Shown: positions 47,407-55,875 of the stretch, piece by piece
Numbering within the stretch: position 1 is the first letter of the stretch
How the letters are laid out: each line of letters starts with the position of its first letter
Source of the DNA: Anabaena azotica FACHB-119
Lineage (GTDB): Bacteria; Cyanobacteriota; Cyanobacteriia; Cyanobacteriales; Nostocaceae
DNA: 64,000 bases
Assembly: GCF_014697625.1 (NCBI RefSeq)
Contig: NZ_JACJSG010000006.1
Coordinates: 124,001 to 188,000, forward strand
Reading direction: 5' to 3'
Made by a program: the position numbers and the translations under genes
Notes under the pieces: generated by a model
Told to the model about the DNA's origin: nothing
What the model saw: only the letters and a program-made list of their open reading frames with translations
The model's database searches: none

Positions 47407-47867
47407 TGGCTGATTTTCTGCCGTCGCCGGAAGAACAAGAAGAAAATCGTTCGGGTTTTGAGCCAGAATTAGGGGGCTTTTTACGGGAGGCTCCAGAGCG
47501 TTCGGGTTTTGAACCAGAATTGGGTGGGATGTTGCGCCAAAAGGGTGTTTACGTTGATGAAATCACCTGTATTGGTTGCAAACACTGCGCTCATGTGGCG
47601 CGTAACACTTTCTACATTGAGCCTGATTATGGGCGATCGCGTGTAATTCGTCAAGATGGGGACGCGGAAGAAGTTATTCAAGAAGCAATTGACACCTGTC
47701 CGGTTGATTGCATTCATTGGGTTGATTACACCGAACTGAAAAATTTAGAAGATGAGCGCAAATTCCAGGTAATTCCTGTTGTTGGCTACCCAGTAGACCA
47801 TGCAGTGGCGACTACCGAACGGCGGCGGAGAAAACAAAAAGCGAAAAATAAAAAATCCCGTTATTAA
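47406..47867 (+). CDS. 4Fe-4S ferredoxin of the ycf35 operon
   Basis: 153 residues. Two copies of SGFEPELGG near the N-terminus precede one 4Fe-4S site: CIGCKHCAHVARNTF supplies three Cys and DTCPVDCIHW the fourth. An adjacent cluster is not evident, so it is a single-cluster ferredoxin. A strongly basic tail (RRRRKQKAKNKKSR) ends it. Soluble electron carrier; partner unknown, but Ycf35 and DUF2997 are the obvious candidates. Confidence 0.93.
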   Translation: MADFLPSPEEQEENRSGFEPELGGFLREAPERSGFEPELGGMLRQKGVYVDEITCIGCKHCAHVARNTFYIEPDYGRSRVIRQDGDAEEVIQEAIDTCPVDCIHWVDYTELKNLEDERKFQVIPVVGYPVDHAVATTERRRRKQKAKNKKSRY

Positions 47868-47886
47868 GATAAAAAAATCTATACAT

Positions 47887-47923
47887 AAAATAAAAGGGCT
47901 GGTTTAATCAGTCCTTTTATTTT
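47887..47923 (+). terminator. Rho-independent-type terminator of the ycf35 operon
   Basis: AAAATAAAAGG-GCTG pairs with CAGT-CCTTTTATTTT, 20 bp after the ferredoxin stop. Confidence 0.8.
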
Positions 47924-48105
47924 GGCGATTTATAATTTAAAGTTTGTCGTCAGGACTTTAGTCCTTTAGCCCTAAAGAAAAGGCTAAAGCCTTTACGAAT
48001 CGTGATGCGTAAAGAAAGCGTCATTCATGCGGGGGATATAAGCAAATGTGCCGAATTTATTCGGCTTTAAAAACAGTTTGCTCGTTTTTAAGATATAATA
48101 GGTAT

Positions 48106-49320
48106 ATGCTAAACCTAACTTATACCTATCGCCTAAAACTAAATCAGCAGCAATCCCAAACCTACGACGCATGGTTAGAAACATCTCGTAGAGTTTGGAA
48201 TTTTGCGTTAGCCGAACGGAAGGATTGGTATAACTCAAGGTCGTGCAGAATTGACGCTTGCAGTATCAAGAGCGAGTACATCATTCCTGCTGACGCACCA
48301 CGACCAACATTCGCATCTCAATGTAAGGCTTTAACTCAAGCTAGAAAAACTAGCCTTGATCTCAATGCAGCACATTCTCAGATGTTACAACAAGTGTTGA
48401 GGCGATTAGAAAAAGCGTTTATTGGAATGTGGGAGTCTGGGAGAGGTTTCCCCCGATTCAAGAAACAAGGAAGAATGCGTTCTTTGCTATTCCCTCAATT
48501 GGGCGTTAATCCAATTCAAGGTAGCAGGGTCAAACTTCCTGGTATCGGATGGGTGAAAATGCAATTATCCCGACCTATCCCAGATGGGTTTGTTGCGAAA
48601 CAAGCCCAAGTGGTGAAGAAAGCTTCAGGATGGTATGTAATGCTGACACTGCAAGCGGATGTTGATGTTCCAAGTTTTGCGCCACACGGTCAACCAGTTG
48701 GTATCGACTTGGGACTAAAAAGTTTTTTAGCCACCTCTACTGGTGAGCAAATCGCTATACCAAAATTTTTTGTTGATCTCCAACGCAAGCTGAGATTGCT
48801 GCAACAAAGAGTTAGCCACAAGAGATTAAGGTCAAATAACTGGCGCAAAGCTCAACAGAAGGTGTCTCGACTACATGAACACATTCACAACACTCGTAAA
48901 GACTTTCATTTCAAATTGGCACATCATTTATGTGACCAAGGTGGAATGATATTTGCTGAAGACTTGAACTTCAAAGCAATGGCTCAGGGAATGTTTTCAA
49001 AACACACCTTAGATGCTGGCTTTGGTGAATTTCTCTCAATTTTAGAATGGGTGTGTTGGAAGCGTGGGGTTTATTTTGCAAAGGTTAATCCTAACGGTAC
49101 TAGCCAAACCTGCCCCAACTGCAACCACCACACAGGCAAGAAAGACCTGTCTGAGCGAGTGCATCGTTGTCATGAATGTGGATTTGAAACAGACCGCGAC
49201 GTTGCTGCCGCTATGGTGGTAATGCAGCGTGGACTTGCAGCCGTAGGGCATACGGTCAAGATGCTTGGCGAGGGGTTAAGCAATAGCTCCCCACTGACCC
49301 AAGAATCCCCCGTTTTATAA
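48106..49320 (+). CDS. tnpB: TnpB RNA-guided nuclease (OrfB of IS605 family)
   Basis: 404 residues from the ATG at 48106 (MLNLTYTYRLKLNQQQ). The RuvC-like active site looks intact: GIDLGLK, the Glu in IFAEDLNF, and the Asp in FETDRDVAAA. The zinc finger is complete (CPNCNHH...CHECG). TnpB is guided by an omega RNA encoded by the element's right end and cleaves DNA at a TAM, preserving the element. The upstream in-frame ATG at 48046 lies within left-end hairpin sequence and is unlikely. The stop codon falls in the terminal hairpin, as is usual. Confidence 0.93.
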   Translation: MLNLTYTYRLKLNQQQSQTYDAWLETSRRVWNFALAERKDWYNSRSCRIDACSIKSEYIIPADAPRPTFASQCKALTQARKTSLDLNAAHSQMLQQVLRRLEKAFIGMWESGRGFPRFKKQGRMRSLLFPQLGVNPIQGSRVKLPGIGWVKMQLSRPIPDGFVAKQAQVVKKASGWYVMLTLQADVDVPSFAPHGQPVGIDLGLKSFLATSTGEQIAIPKFFVDLQRKLRLLQQRVSHKRLRSNNWRKAQQKVSRLHEHIHNTRKDFHFKLAHHLCDQGGMIFAEDLNFKAMAQGMFSKHTLDAGFGEFLSILEWVCWKRGVYFAKVNPNGTSQTCPNCNHHTGKKDLSERVHRCHECGFETDRDVAAAMVVMQRGLAAVGHTVKMLGEGLSNSSPLTQESPVL

Positions 49321-49333
49321 ACGGGGGAGTGTC
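49150..49333 (+). ncRNA. Putative omega (reRNA) of TnpB
   Basis: In IS605-type elements the guide RNA scaffold overlaps the 3' end of tnpB and ends at the right end. Here the tail (GAGGGGTTAAGCAATAGCTC...GTGTCAA) has several short stems and the terminal 9-bp hairpin. The guide would be read from the flank starting CCAGTTATCGACAGG. The 5' limit is a guess. Confidence 0.45.
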
Positions 49334-49455
49334 AACCAGTTATCGACAGGTAAATTCACAATTCCAAAACTGGTCATAGAAACAGACAGTATAAAAGCAG
49401 CCCATGTTTGAATAACCCAAGCTGTACTATCTTTTTGAGGGCCAATCGTTTGCAT
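49328..49455 (-). pseudogene. YiaA/YiaB two-helix membrane protein gene, truncated at the IS end
   Basis: On the minus strand the ATG at 49455 begins MQTIGPQKDSTAWVIQTW, then AAFILSVSMTSFGIVNLPVDNW. This is the first half of the yiaA/B two-helix family (first helix and LPVD turn). The frame then enters the TnpB element's right end and stops at 49315. The expected second helix is not found on the other side of the element, so the 3' half was lost. Confidence 0.75.
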
Positions 49456-49839
49456 ATTTTCCACTTTTGATAATGTAACTTAGCTGTGATTATATTAATT
49501 ACTAGACTCACTAGTATCAAAAGCAGAACCACTTTATCGACTGGACTCAAAAAGCTCATTTACAAGTAATTAAATTAACTTGATTTCTATATTTAACAAG
49601 ACCTTTCTCCAGCAAGGAAAGAGGCTTATAATTACTTTGCTCCTCCCTCGTTTTCGAGGAGAGGGAGATGTTCATCGCAGTTGTGTGAAATCAAGTAAAA
49701 ACTGGCACGAAAAATGTACCAGTTTTACAAGTGGCATTCACTGCTTCATACAGTTAATCGCGTTGATAGCTTGTGCCTTCTCAATCAGGATCAGGGAGTG
49801 GTGGGCAGTGCAACGCCCTACTAATCACTAATGACCATT
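49456..49839. other. Intergenic region with repeat fragments
   Basis: Holds a fragment of the GAGGAGAGGGAGATGTTCAT repeat (about 49650-49680, related to family F) and a GTGGGCAGTGCAACGCCCTA hairpin arm. No gene is supported. Confidence 0.5.
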
Positions 49840-49944
49840 TATAGCAATCCCCTGATACGTTAGGACACCAACTAAGCATAAAATGCTTATAAGAACAGGG
49901 TTTCAAGACTGTAACCTGTAACCTGTAACCTGTCCCCTGCTATA
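49840..49944. mobile_element. 105-bp MITE-like element, family A copy 4
   Basis: TATAGCAATCCCCTGATACG at the left and CCCCTGCTATA at the right. Exactly as long as the copy at 32974. It ends 1 bp before the stop codon of the DUF4335 gene. Confidence 0.75.
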
Positions 49945-49945
49945 T

Positions 49946-51529
49946 TTATTCAGATTCAGGGAAAGTTTGTACTTTACCATCTGGACTGAGAAGCACTCGA
50001 ATCCGCATCATTTGACCAGAACGATTGGCAGAAACAAAGGGTTCACCAATAGCAGGCATCCCAGCTAGGTCAATATTATCTCTAGCTGCTTTACCTAAAG
50101 GTAATATACGCTCTATTGAGCCATCAACCCCTAGTAGGAGACTATACTCTAAAGTTTGTGAAAATCCTGTGGGTGGTTGCCAGCGCTTTTGCAGATAATC
50201 TCTAGCTTCTGCTACCTGGGGTGTATCAAATAATGTGTCTGTGTTGTTTGTAGAGGCTGCGGCGGTAGTTGAGGTGGGTTGAGGTTCGTCCCCTAATTTG
50301 TCTATGAATGGGTTAGTAACGGGCGATTGTGTGGGGGTAGTGGCTGAAGAATTGACTCCGCCTCGCGTTGCTTGAGTTGTTGTAGATGAGATTTGAGGTA
50401 TGGGACTGGGAACTGTGGCTAATGGAGGCGGTACTGGTGTAACAGTAGATGGGGCGATGCTTGTAGAAGCCGACAATCTCGGTGGTAAATTCCGCTTGAG
50501 ACTAATTCCCTGTGTGTTAATTGATTGTGTAGATTGGGGTTGGGTGAAGCTTGGTTGTCCAGGGATAGTAATTGATGAATTGCCAGGTAGAGATGGAATT
50601 TGGATTTGAGGTTGATTCAGCGCCTGTTTTGAGTTGAAAGTAGGATTTGTGGTGGTGGGAGATTTAGCCGTGAGAGTGCTGGGAGTGAGGGGAATTGTAG
50701 GTAAGCCAGTAGGTGGTAATGGCGGAGTCGAACCTAAAGGTAAGGGTGATGAATTATTTGAAGGGGTTAATTCAGCTTGAGGTGCAGGGAAGTTGGATGT
50801 GGGTGCTGGTTGTAGGGCAATTTGATTATCGCTGGGACTATTTGTTTTTGCTATCTGTTGCTCTTGTTGCCTAACGTTATTAGCATATTGTAAAGTTAAG
50901 GGCGTTAAACCTAAAGCTACTAAAAATACAGCAGCAACAGGGGCCCAAGTCGGCAATCGCGCTACAGAACTGGTATTATTTAGGGCTGGTAAGGCCAGGA
51001 CATCTGTTGAGTATTCGTCTAAAGCTGTTGCTAAATCGAACAGTTGCAGCAGACTTAGTTGAACAACAGGCCCAGATGCCGGATTTGCTAAGGAACCGAG
51101 ATAAAGATTGTGTGTTAAATTGTTGCCGCTTTCTATGTAGATGCTTGTGCCTAATAGTTGGGGTGTAAAAGGTTTTGATGTTTTAGGTAAGAGTGCAGCT
51201 TGATGAGAGTCTGTGAAATCTTGGGTAGATACTTTAGTTGAATCTTGGACTGTTGAGAAGTTCAGCCAAAAGCTTTGTGGTGGCTGTTGGATAAATTGCT
51301 GTACATAGGTAGTGACGGCATCGCATAATGCTTCTAGTTGATCGCGATCGCCACGAATGGGTATTCTGTTTTCTTCTGGCAATTGTGGATCATCAAAGCG
51401 CAATTCAAACGTTAACTGTCGCAGTACAGGTTTACCCATCCAACGGGACAATGGGGAGCTTTGCGCCAATACTTCTAGCGTACAAGTAGGGGGTGTGTAG
51501 CGACGAATGACAGAATTAGATAGAGGCAT
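49946..51529 (-). CDS. DUF4335 family membrane protein
   Basis: 527 residues: a folded N-terminal part (about 1-185, with RRYTPPTCTLEV and LRFDDPQLPEE), one membrane helix (about 193-215), then a long Pro/Ser/Thr/Gln-rich stretch to about 430 and a small C-terminal domain (DYLQKRWQPPTGFSQTLEYSLLL). The layout and the DUF3038 gene 24 bp upstream identify a cyanobacterial pair of unknown function. The low-complexity region looks like a spacer through the periplasm. Confidence 0.85.
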   Translation of the reverse strand: MPLSNSVIRRYTPPTCTLEVLAQSSPLSRWMGKPVLRQLTFELRFDDPQLPEENRIPIRGDRDQLEALCDAVTTYVQQFIQQPPQSFWLNFSTVQDSTKVSTQDFTDSHQAALLPKTSKPFTPQLLGTSIYIESGNNLTHNLYLGSLANPASGPVVQLSLLQLFDLATALDEYSTDVLALPALNNTSSVARLPTWAPVAAVFLVALGLTPLTLQYANNVRQQEQQIAKTNSPSDNQIALQPAPTSNFPAPQAELTPSNNSSPLPLGSTPPLPPTGLPTIPLTPSTLTAKSPTTTNPTFNSKQALNQPQIQIPSLPGNSSITIPGQPSFTQPQSTQSINTQGISLKRNLPPRLSASTSIAPSTVTPVPPPLATVPSPIPQISSTTTQATRGGVNSSATTPTQSPVTNPFIDKLGDEPQPTSTTAAASTNNTDTLFDTPQVAEARDYLQKRWQPPTGFSQTLEYSLLLGVDGSIERILPLGKAARDNIDLAGMPAIGEPFVSANRSGQMMRIRVLLSPDGKVQTFPESE

Positions 51530-51553
51530 GGCAGGAACAGCAAGAAGATGTTT

Positions 51554-52159
51554 TCAAGGTTTTGCGGAACGGTCGATGAGTGCTAGCCACAGACGGCGGT
51601 GTCCACCAGGTGCGCTATAAAACAGCAAATCTACAAGCAGTTTTAGCGCTAGGTGAGTTAATAAATCCGTCGAGATTTGCTCGTCCTCTTCCATCCGCTC
51701 TTGGTAGGTGTTGCAGAAAGCATCTATGTAATCTCCAAGTAAAGCAGCCTGATGAGGTTCCCGATTTTTTCCCGCCATTTGTTCTAGTAAACCTACGGCC
51801 CGACGGATTAACTCTTGGTGCTGTTGGGCAAGGTAGCAGATGATGAGAACAAGCGATCGCGCTTCTTCCACATCCAGCTTTTTCCGCCCTCCTTGCCCTT
51901 TGCGTAGGGGATTGGACTGACGCAAGCGCCACAAAGCCACGCGGTCTGGAACTTTCGACTCCAAATTGAGATTAGCCGCAGCCGAAAGCATAGCTTCCGA
52001 ACCGATTCCAGTCAGGGTTTCCAGAGCCAACAGCACCAAGTCTAACTGAGTTTTGATGTTGTCCCACTCAACTACGTTTGGAGTTGGCAGTTTAATTAAA
52101 TCCTCCCATTGAGCATTGGGAGTAGCTGAATCAGCGGCCGTTTGCATAACTTTTAGCAT
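51554..52159 (-). CDS. DUF3038 family protein
   Basis: 201 residues, helical and soluble. LDLVLLALETLTGIGSEAM and LWRLRQSNPLRKGQGGRKKLDVEEAR are the recognisable family segments. It precedes the DUF4335 gene with 24 bp between them and is surely in one operon with it. Function unknown. Confidence 0.85.
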   Translation of the reverse strand: MLKVMQTAADSATPNAQWEDLIKLPTPNVVEWDNIKTQLDLVLLALETLTGIGSEAMLSAAANLNLESKVPDRVALWRLRQSNPLRKGQGGRKKLDVEEARSLVLIICYLAQQHQELIRRAVGLLEQMAGKNREPHQAALLGDYIDAFCNTYQERMEEDEQISTDLLTHLALKLLVDLLFYSAPGGHRRLWLALIDRSAKP

Positions 52160-52700
52160 AGGTGATCAGGCTGGTAGGGGCTGTTGCTGTTACCCATTTT
52201 GAAACCAGACTCTTGATCAATAGAGTTGGTTTCCCATGCAAGACGCTAGGGGCGCTTAGGTTAGAGGCGCTTAGGTTAGGCTAGGGTTTGTGACGCTAAA
52301 ACAACTGTTTCCAGTTAGCAAATCGTGGAAACACCCACAACCAAAGATAAAATCTCTTTTCTCATCCCTAACCCCTAGTCGCTAGACGCTTTTTTCCAGC
52401 CCTGCACTAGCTTTTCTTACTTTGGTCAACAGCGATTGTCACTGTCTTACTCTACTAGATGAAAATTTATTTTCAACAGTGTTGAAAGTAATTTTTCATG
52501 GTAAAATATACTCACATATTATCTAATATTCAGGTACTTAAGTATAAATAAATTACATTAGAATTTTTAATATTTAATTGTGAATTAGCAGCATCATCTG
52601 GCAATAGGTAACGAAAAAGGCAAAATTAAAAATTGCCACAAGTAATATTTATTGCAGTCAGTTTGCTATGGCTGGTGACAGGCTTAAAAGTAGGTAAAAT

Positions 52701-52836
52701 AACGTGAGTTCGACCAGCGTTGTTTTGACCTCACCCCCAACCCCTCTCTCTTGAAAAGTTCTGATCGCCGGAAGTCGGCGCTCAGACTTTTCGCTCCTAC
52801 GAGGAGAGGGGAGTAAGAGGGTGATTTTTTCGTTTC
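52701..52836. mobile_element. Family F element with inserted short repeat
   Basis: Matches 12949-13035 in inverted orientation, from AACGTGAGTTCGA to GTGATTTTTTCGTTTC. A roughly 40-bp segment containing GATCGCCGGAAGTCGGCGCT sits in its middle and is absent from the other copy. Confidence 0.65.
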
Positions 52837-53069
52837 TCCTCCCTCTCCTACGAGGCTATCCATTACCCGGATCTATCTCAACATTTGTGAGAGTATTCAC
52901 TCACGTTTTTTCTAACCCTGATTTGTTCGTTGTTGATTCTCAATAAAAACATGGTTTTAGCGAGAAGACAAGGTGCGAATTTGTCAAGCCCGATGAAAAA
53001 CTGAGTTGGCAAGATGCTTACTAAGCAAGGGTTTTAACATTGTAAAGAAAGATGTGGGTAATGGATAGC

Positions 53070-53167
53070 CTACGAGGAGAGGGGTTGGGGGTGAGGTATT
53101 TTTTCGTTTCTCCTCCCTCTCCTACGAGGAGAGGGAAGTTGGGAGGGAGAGGTTCATCGAACTCACG
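53070..53167. mobile_element. Family F relative
   Basis: GAGGAGAGGGGTTGGGGGTGAGG, then TTTTTTCGTTTCTCC, and CGAACTCACGTTA at the end; a rearranged family F copy. Confidence 0.5.
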
Positions 53168-53239
53168 TTAAAATAATGTAGAGACGTTGCAGAAAATGTC
53201 TCTACATTATAGTGAAGTATAATCTCCTACCCCCTGCCT

Positions 53240-55654
53240 TTAAGAAACATGAGCAACAGTCACTCCACTACCACCGTCGGCTTGTTCTGCCGCTTCGTAG
53301 TGACTAACTCTGGGATGTTGTTGTAAATAGGCTTGGACACCTTGCCGCAGTTTACCTGTTCCATGTCCGTGAATAATCCAGATTGGCCCGGTAGCTTCGG
53401 AAATGGCTTTGTCCAAAATATACTCAGCATCAGCTACACGTTTACCTCGAATATCAAAGGTGTTTTTGGAGGTACGAATGGCTGGCGTGGGTTGGGCTGG
53501 TTGTGCAACTGGGGCTGGTGCTGGCTTGGGCTTGGCTATGGGTTCGGCTTTTTGTCCATCAAGAGATTCGATGTCTTCTAGCTTCACCGTCATTTTCATG
53601 ATGCCAAAGCGGACGGTTAACTCACCATCGTTATTAGGGGCTGTTAAAACATCTGCTGTTTGTCCAAATTGGGAAATACGGATGCGATCGCCCACTTTTG
53701 GCACAAACCCCAATTTCGGTTTTGGCGGTGCTACTGGTTGATACTTCTGGGCAATTTGATTGAGGCTGTTAGTTGCTTGTTGGGCATCTTGGGCTGTGGC
53801 TGTCCCTTGCTGCAAGCGGCGGATGACTTTGGCTATTTCCCCTTTGGCTTGGTTAATTGCTTGTTGGACAGCGACTTCTTGGGAAGCCCGCAATGATTGT
53901 TCTCGCTCCTGTAAGGCTGCGGCTTTATCAGATACTTCCTTATACAAGCGTTCTGCTTGCTGTAATAGTTTCTGCGCCTCCGCCGCTTTGGTTTCCTGAC
54001 GACGACGTTGGGCTTCTAACCCAGCAATTACCTGATTTACTTCGTCTGTGGCTTCTCCCACCTGAGTTTTTGCCTGTTCGACAACTTCAGGCTTCAAACC
54101 CAAACGTAAAGCGATCGCCAACGCATTAGAACGCCCCGGAATCCCCCACAATAGGCGATAGGTAGGCGATAAAGTCGCATCATCAAATTCTACCGAAGCA
54201 TTTTCAAAACGCTGGTCTTCGTATTTGAGGGCTTTGAGTTCGCCAAAGTGCGTTGTGGCAATAGTTAGCTGGGCATGGTCGGCGAGGTATTGTAAAAGTG
54301 CGATCGCCAAAGCACTACCTTCAGCCGGATCTGTCCCCGCACCTACTTCGTCAAGTAGGACTAGGGACTGGGGACTGGGGACTGGGTACTGGGGATTTTC
54401 TTCGGGGTCTTCAGGGCTTAAAGCATTCAAAATCCGACTAATCCGGCGGATATGTCCTGAAAATGTAGATAAGCTTTGCTGTAGGGATTGTTCATCACCG
54501 ATATCAGCTAATACTTGGTCAAACCAAGGGATTTCTACTGGTTCCCTTGCGGGGATGAATAAACCCACTTTCGCCATGAGGGCTGCTAATCCCAAGGTTT
54601 TTAATGTTACCGTTTTCCCCCCAGTGTTAGGCCCGGTAATCGTCACTACCCGGATATGGGGACTGATTAACAAATCTACAGGAATGACAGCATGACCTTG
54701 TTCATGTTGATTTTGCCACACTAACAAGGGATGGCGTAGCTGTCGTAAGGTGATTAACTCTTGTTCTTGGCGGTTAACAAATCTGGGAGGATTAGCTTTG
54801 AGCCAAAAACTATATCTAGCTCTCGCCGTTGCCATATCTAAAGTAGTGACAATGGCTAATAACCTTTCTAAATCAGGTTTAACGGCTGCGACTTTTTCCG
54901 TCAAAGTACGGCGTATTGCTTCTTCTTCCGCTTGTTCTCGCCGCACTGTCTGCCGCAGTTGATTACCCATCGGCACAACAGAGTTAGGCTCTATGTACAG
55001 CGTTGCCCCACTGGTAGATGTGTCATGGACAATACCGGGAATAGCATCTTTTTGCGGTGCTTTCACGGGGATAACAAAGCGATCGCCCCTTTGGGTAATT
55101 AGCTGTTCCTGAACTGCGTTAGATTTTACTTGTAAAATATTTTGCAGTTTTTGTGTAATTTGACTCCGTAATCTCCGCAGTTCTGTACGAATTTCCCCTA
55201 ACTTAGTGCTAGCACGGTCAGCCACTTGTCCCCGGTCATCAATACAGTGATGGATTTCCTGTTCTAGTTCGGGATAAGTGCGTAACTCAGCTACTAATTG
55301 AGTTAAAATTGGTGTATCTTCTTGGTTATCAATTATACGCCGTAAACTTCTCGCACCTGCCAGAGTAGTAGCGATCGCCAAAAGTTCATCACCAGCCAAA
55401 ATCCCTTGTAGTTCTGCACGTTCCAGGGAATCACCGATATCTTGGATACCCTCAAAAGACAAACCACTAGCCAAACGACTTTCTAGTTGATAGACTTCTT
55501 TTGTCTGTGCTAATAATTGCTCACTCGCTGTCTGAGATCCAGGGATTTGCAGATGCAGTGATGCGATCGCCCCAAGCTTAGTTGCCGCAAATGTAGAAAG
55601 ATGCTGGCAAAGGCGATACCATTCTAGTAGTTCTAAAGTTTCAGATTGAATCAA
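53240..55654 (-). CDS. mutS2: MutS2 family DNA-clamp ATPase/endonuclease with Smr domain
   Basis: 804 residues, the usual MutS2 length. The Walker A GPNTGGKT lies near 338, the STFSGHIRRI signature follows, Walker B is VLLDEVGAGTDP, and the C-terminal Smr nuclease domain has FDIRGKR and HGHGTGKLR. MutS2 suppresses homologous recombination and, in some bacteria, rescues collided ribosomes. Just before Walker B (about residues 416-431) is an extra PEENPQYPVPSPQS segment encoded by an 8-bp STRR. The frame is intact, but slippage there would truncate the protein. Confidence 0.95.
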   Translation of the reverse strand: MIQSETLELLEWYRLCQHLSTFAATKLGAIASLHLQIPGSQTASEQLLAQTKEVYQLESRLASGLSFEGIQDIGDSLERAELQGILAGDELLAIATTLAGARSLRRIIDNQEDTPILTQLVAELRTYPELEQEIHHCIDDRGQVADRASTKLGEIRTELRRLRSQITQKLQNILQVKSNAVQEQLITQRGDRFVIPVKAPQKDAIPGIVHDTSTSGATLYIEPNSVVPMGNQLRQTVRREQAEEEAIRRTLTEKVAAVKPDLERLLAIVTTLDMATARARYSFWLKANPPRFVNRQEQELITLRQLRHPLLVWQNQHEQGHAVIPVDLLISPHIRVVTITGPNTGGKTVTLKTLGLAALMAKVGLFIPAREPVEIPWFDQVLADIGDEQSLQQSLSTFSGHIRRISRILNALSPEDPEENPQYPVPSPQSLVLLDEVGAGTDPAEGSALAIALLQYLADHAQLTIATTHFGELKALKYEDQRFENASVEFDDATLSPTYRLLWGIPGRSNALAIALRLGLKPEVVEQAKTQVGEATDEVNQVIAGLEAQRRRQETKAAEAQKLLQQAERLYKEVSDKAAALQEREQSLRASQEVAVQQAINQAKGEIAKVIRRLQQGTATAQDAQQATNSLNQIAQKYQPVAPPKPKLGFVPKVGDRIRISQFGQTADVLTAPNNDGELTVRFGIMKMTVKLEDIESLDGQKAEPIAKPKPAPAPVAQPAQPTPAIRTSKNTFDIRGKRVADAEYILDKAISEATGPIWIIHGHGTGKLRQGVQAYLQQHPRVSHYEAAEQADGGSGVTVAHVS
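54360..54399. repeat. 8-bp STRR inside mutS2
   Basis: About four copies of GGACTGGG on the plus strand, within the coding region, encoding a PVPSPQS-like segment on the minus strand. Confidence 0.9.
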
Positions 55655-55875
55655 GGCTGCAAAATCAAATCTGAAGTGATCGTAACAATTCTAGCCTTGA
55701 TCGTGGCAAATCATATCAGTTATTAGTTATCAGTTTACGCTGCACGAACGCTCAGGGTAAAATGATAACTGTCAACTGACTATTAAGAAACACAGGTTAC
55801 AGAAACAAGAAAATAGGGAATAGTTGTGTTTCTTTCATATTTGGCGGGAGCGTTCATCGCGCCCGTAGGAGGCTA
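55655..55875. repeat. STRR remnants with an inserted GC-rich short repeat
   Basis: A CAGTTATC tract is interrupted by TACGCTGCACGAACGCTCAGGG near 55736-55757 and resumes after it. A second short repeat, GCGTTCATCGCGCCCGTAGGAGG, lies at 55849-55871 next to the following stop codon. Confidence 0.6.

Larger units (their letters stand above)
47950..49333 (+). mobile_element. IS200/IS605-family element with tnpB only (IS1341-like)
   Basis: The right end is a 21-nt palindrome (CCCCCGTTT-tat-AAACGGGGG, 49307-49327) followed by GAGTGTCAA, a typical subterminal hairpin of IS605-type elements. The left end is less sure. A hairpin CTTTAGCC/GGCTAAAG lies at 47964-47989 and a second one, GCCGA/TCGGC, at about 48053-48068. 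No transposase tnpA is present. The element abuts a truncated yiaA/B-type gene on its right. Confidence 0.75.
52160..53239. other. Repeat-rich intergenic region
   Basis: Contains a GCGCTTAGGTTA duplication near 52254-52280, family F elements at 52701 and about 53070, and a GTAGAGACGTT hairpin at 53178-53203. No gene is supported. Confidence 0.55.

Noticed and set aside
49374..49559. 61-residue minus-strand frame with hydrophobic start
   Set aside because: It overlaps the truncated yiaA/B-type gene in another frame; that gene has the better protein similarity.
53333..54962. Several plus-strand frames within mutS2
   Set aside because: Antisense shadows of a well-supported gene.
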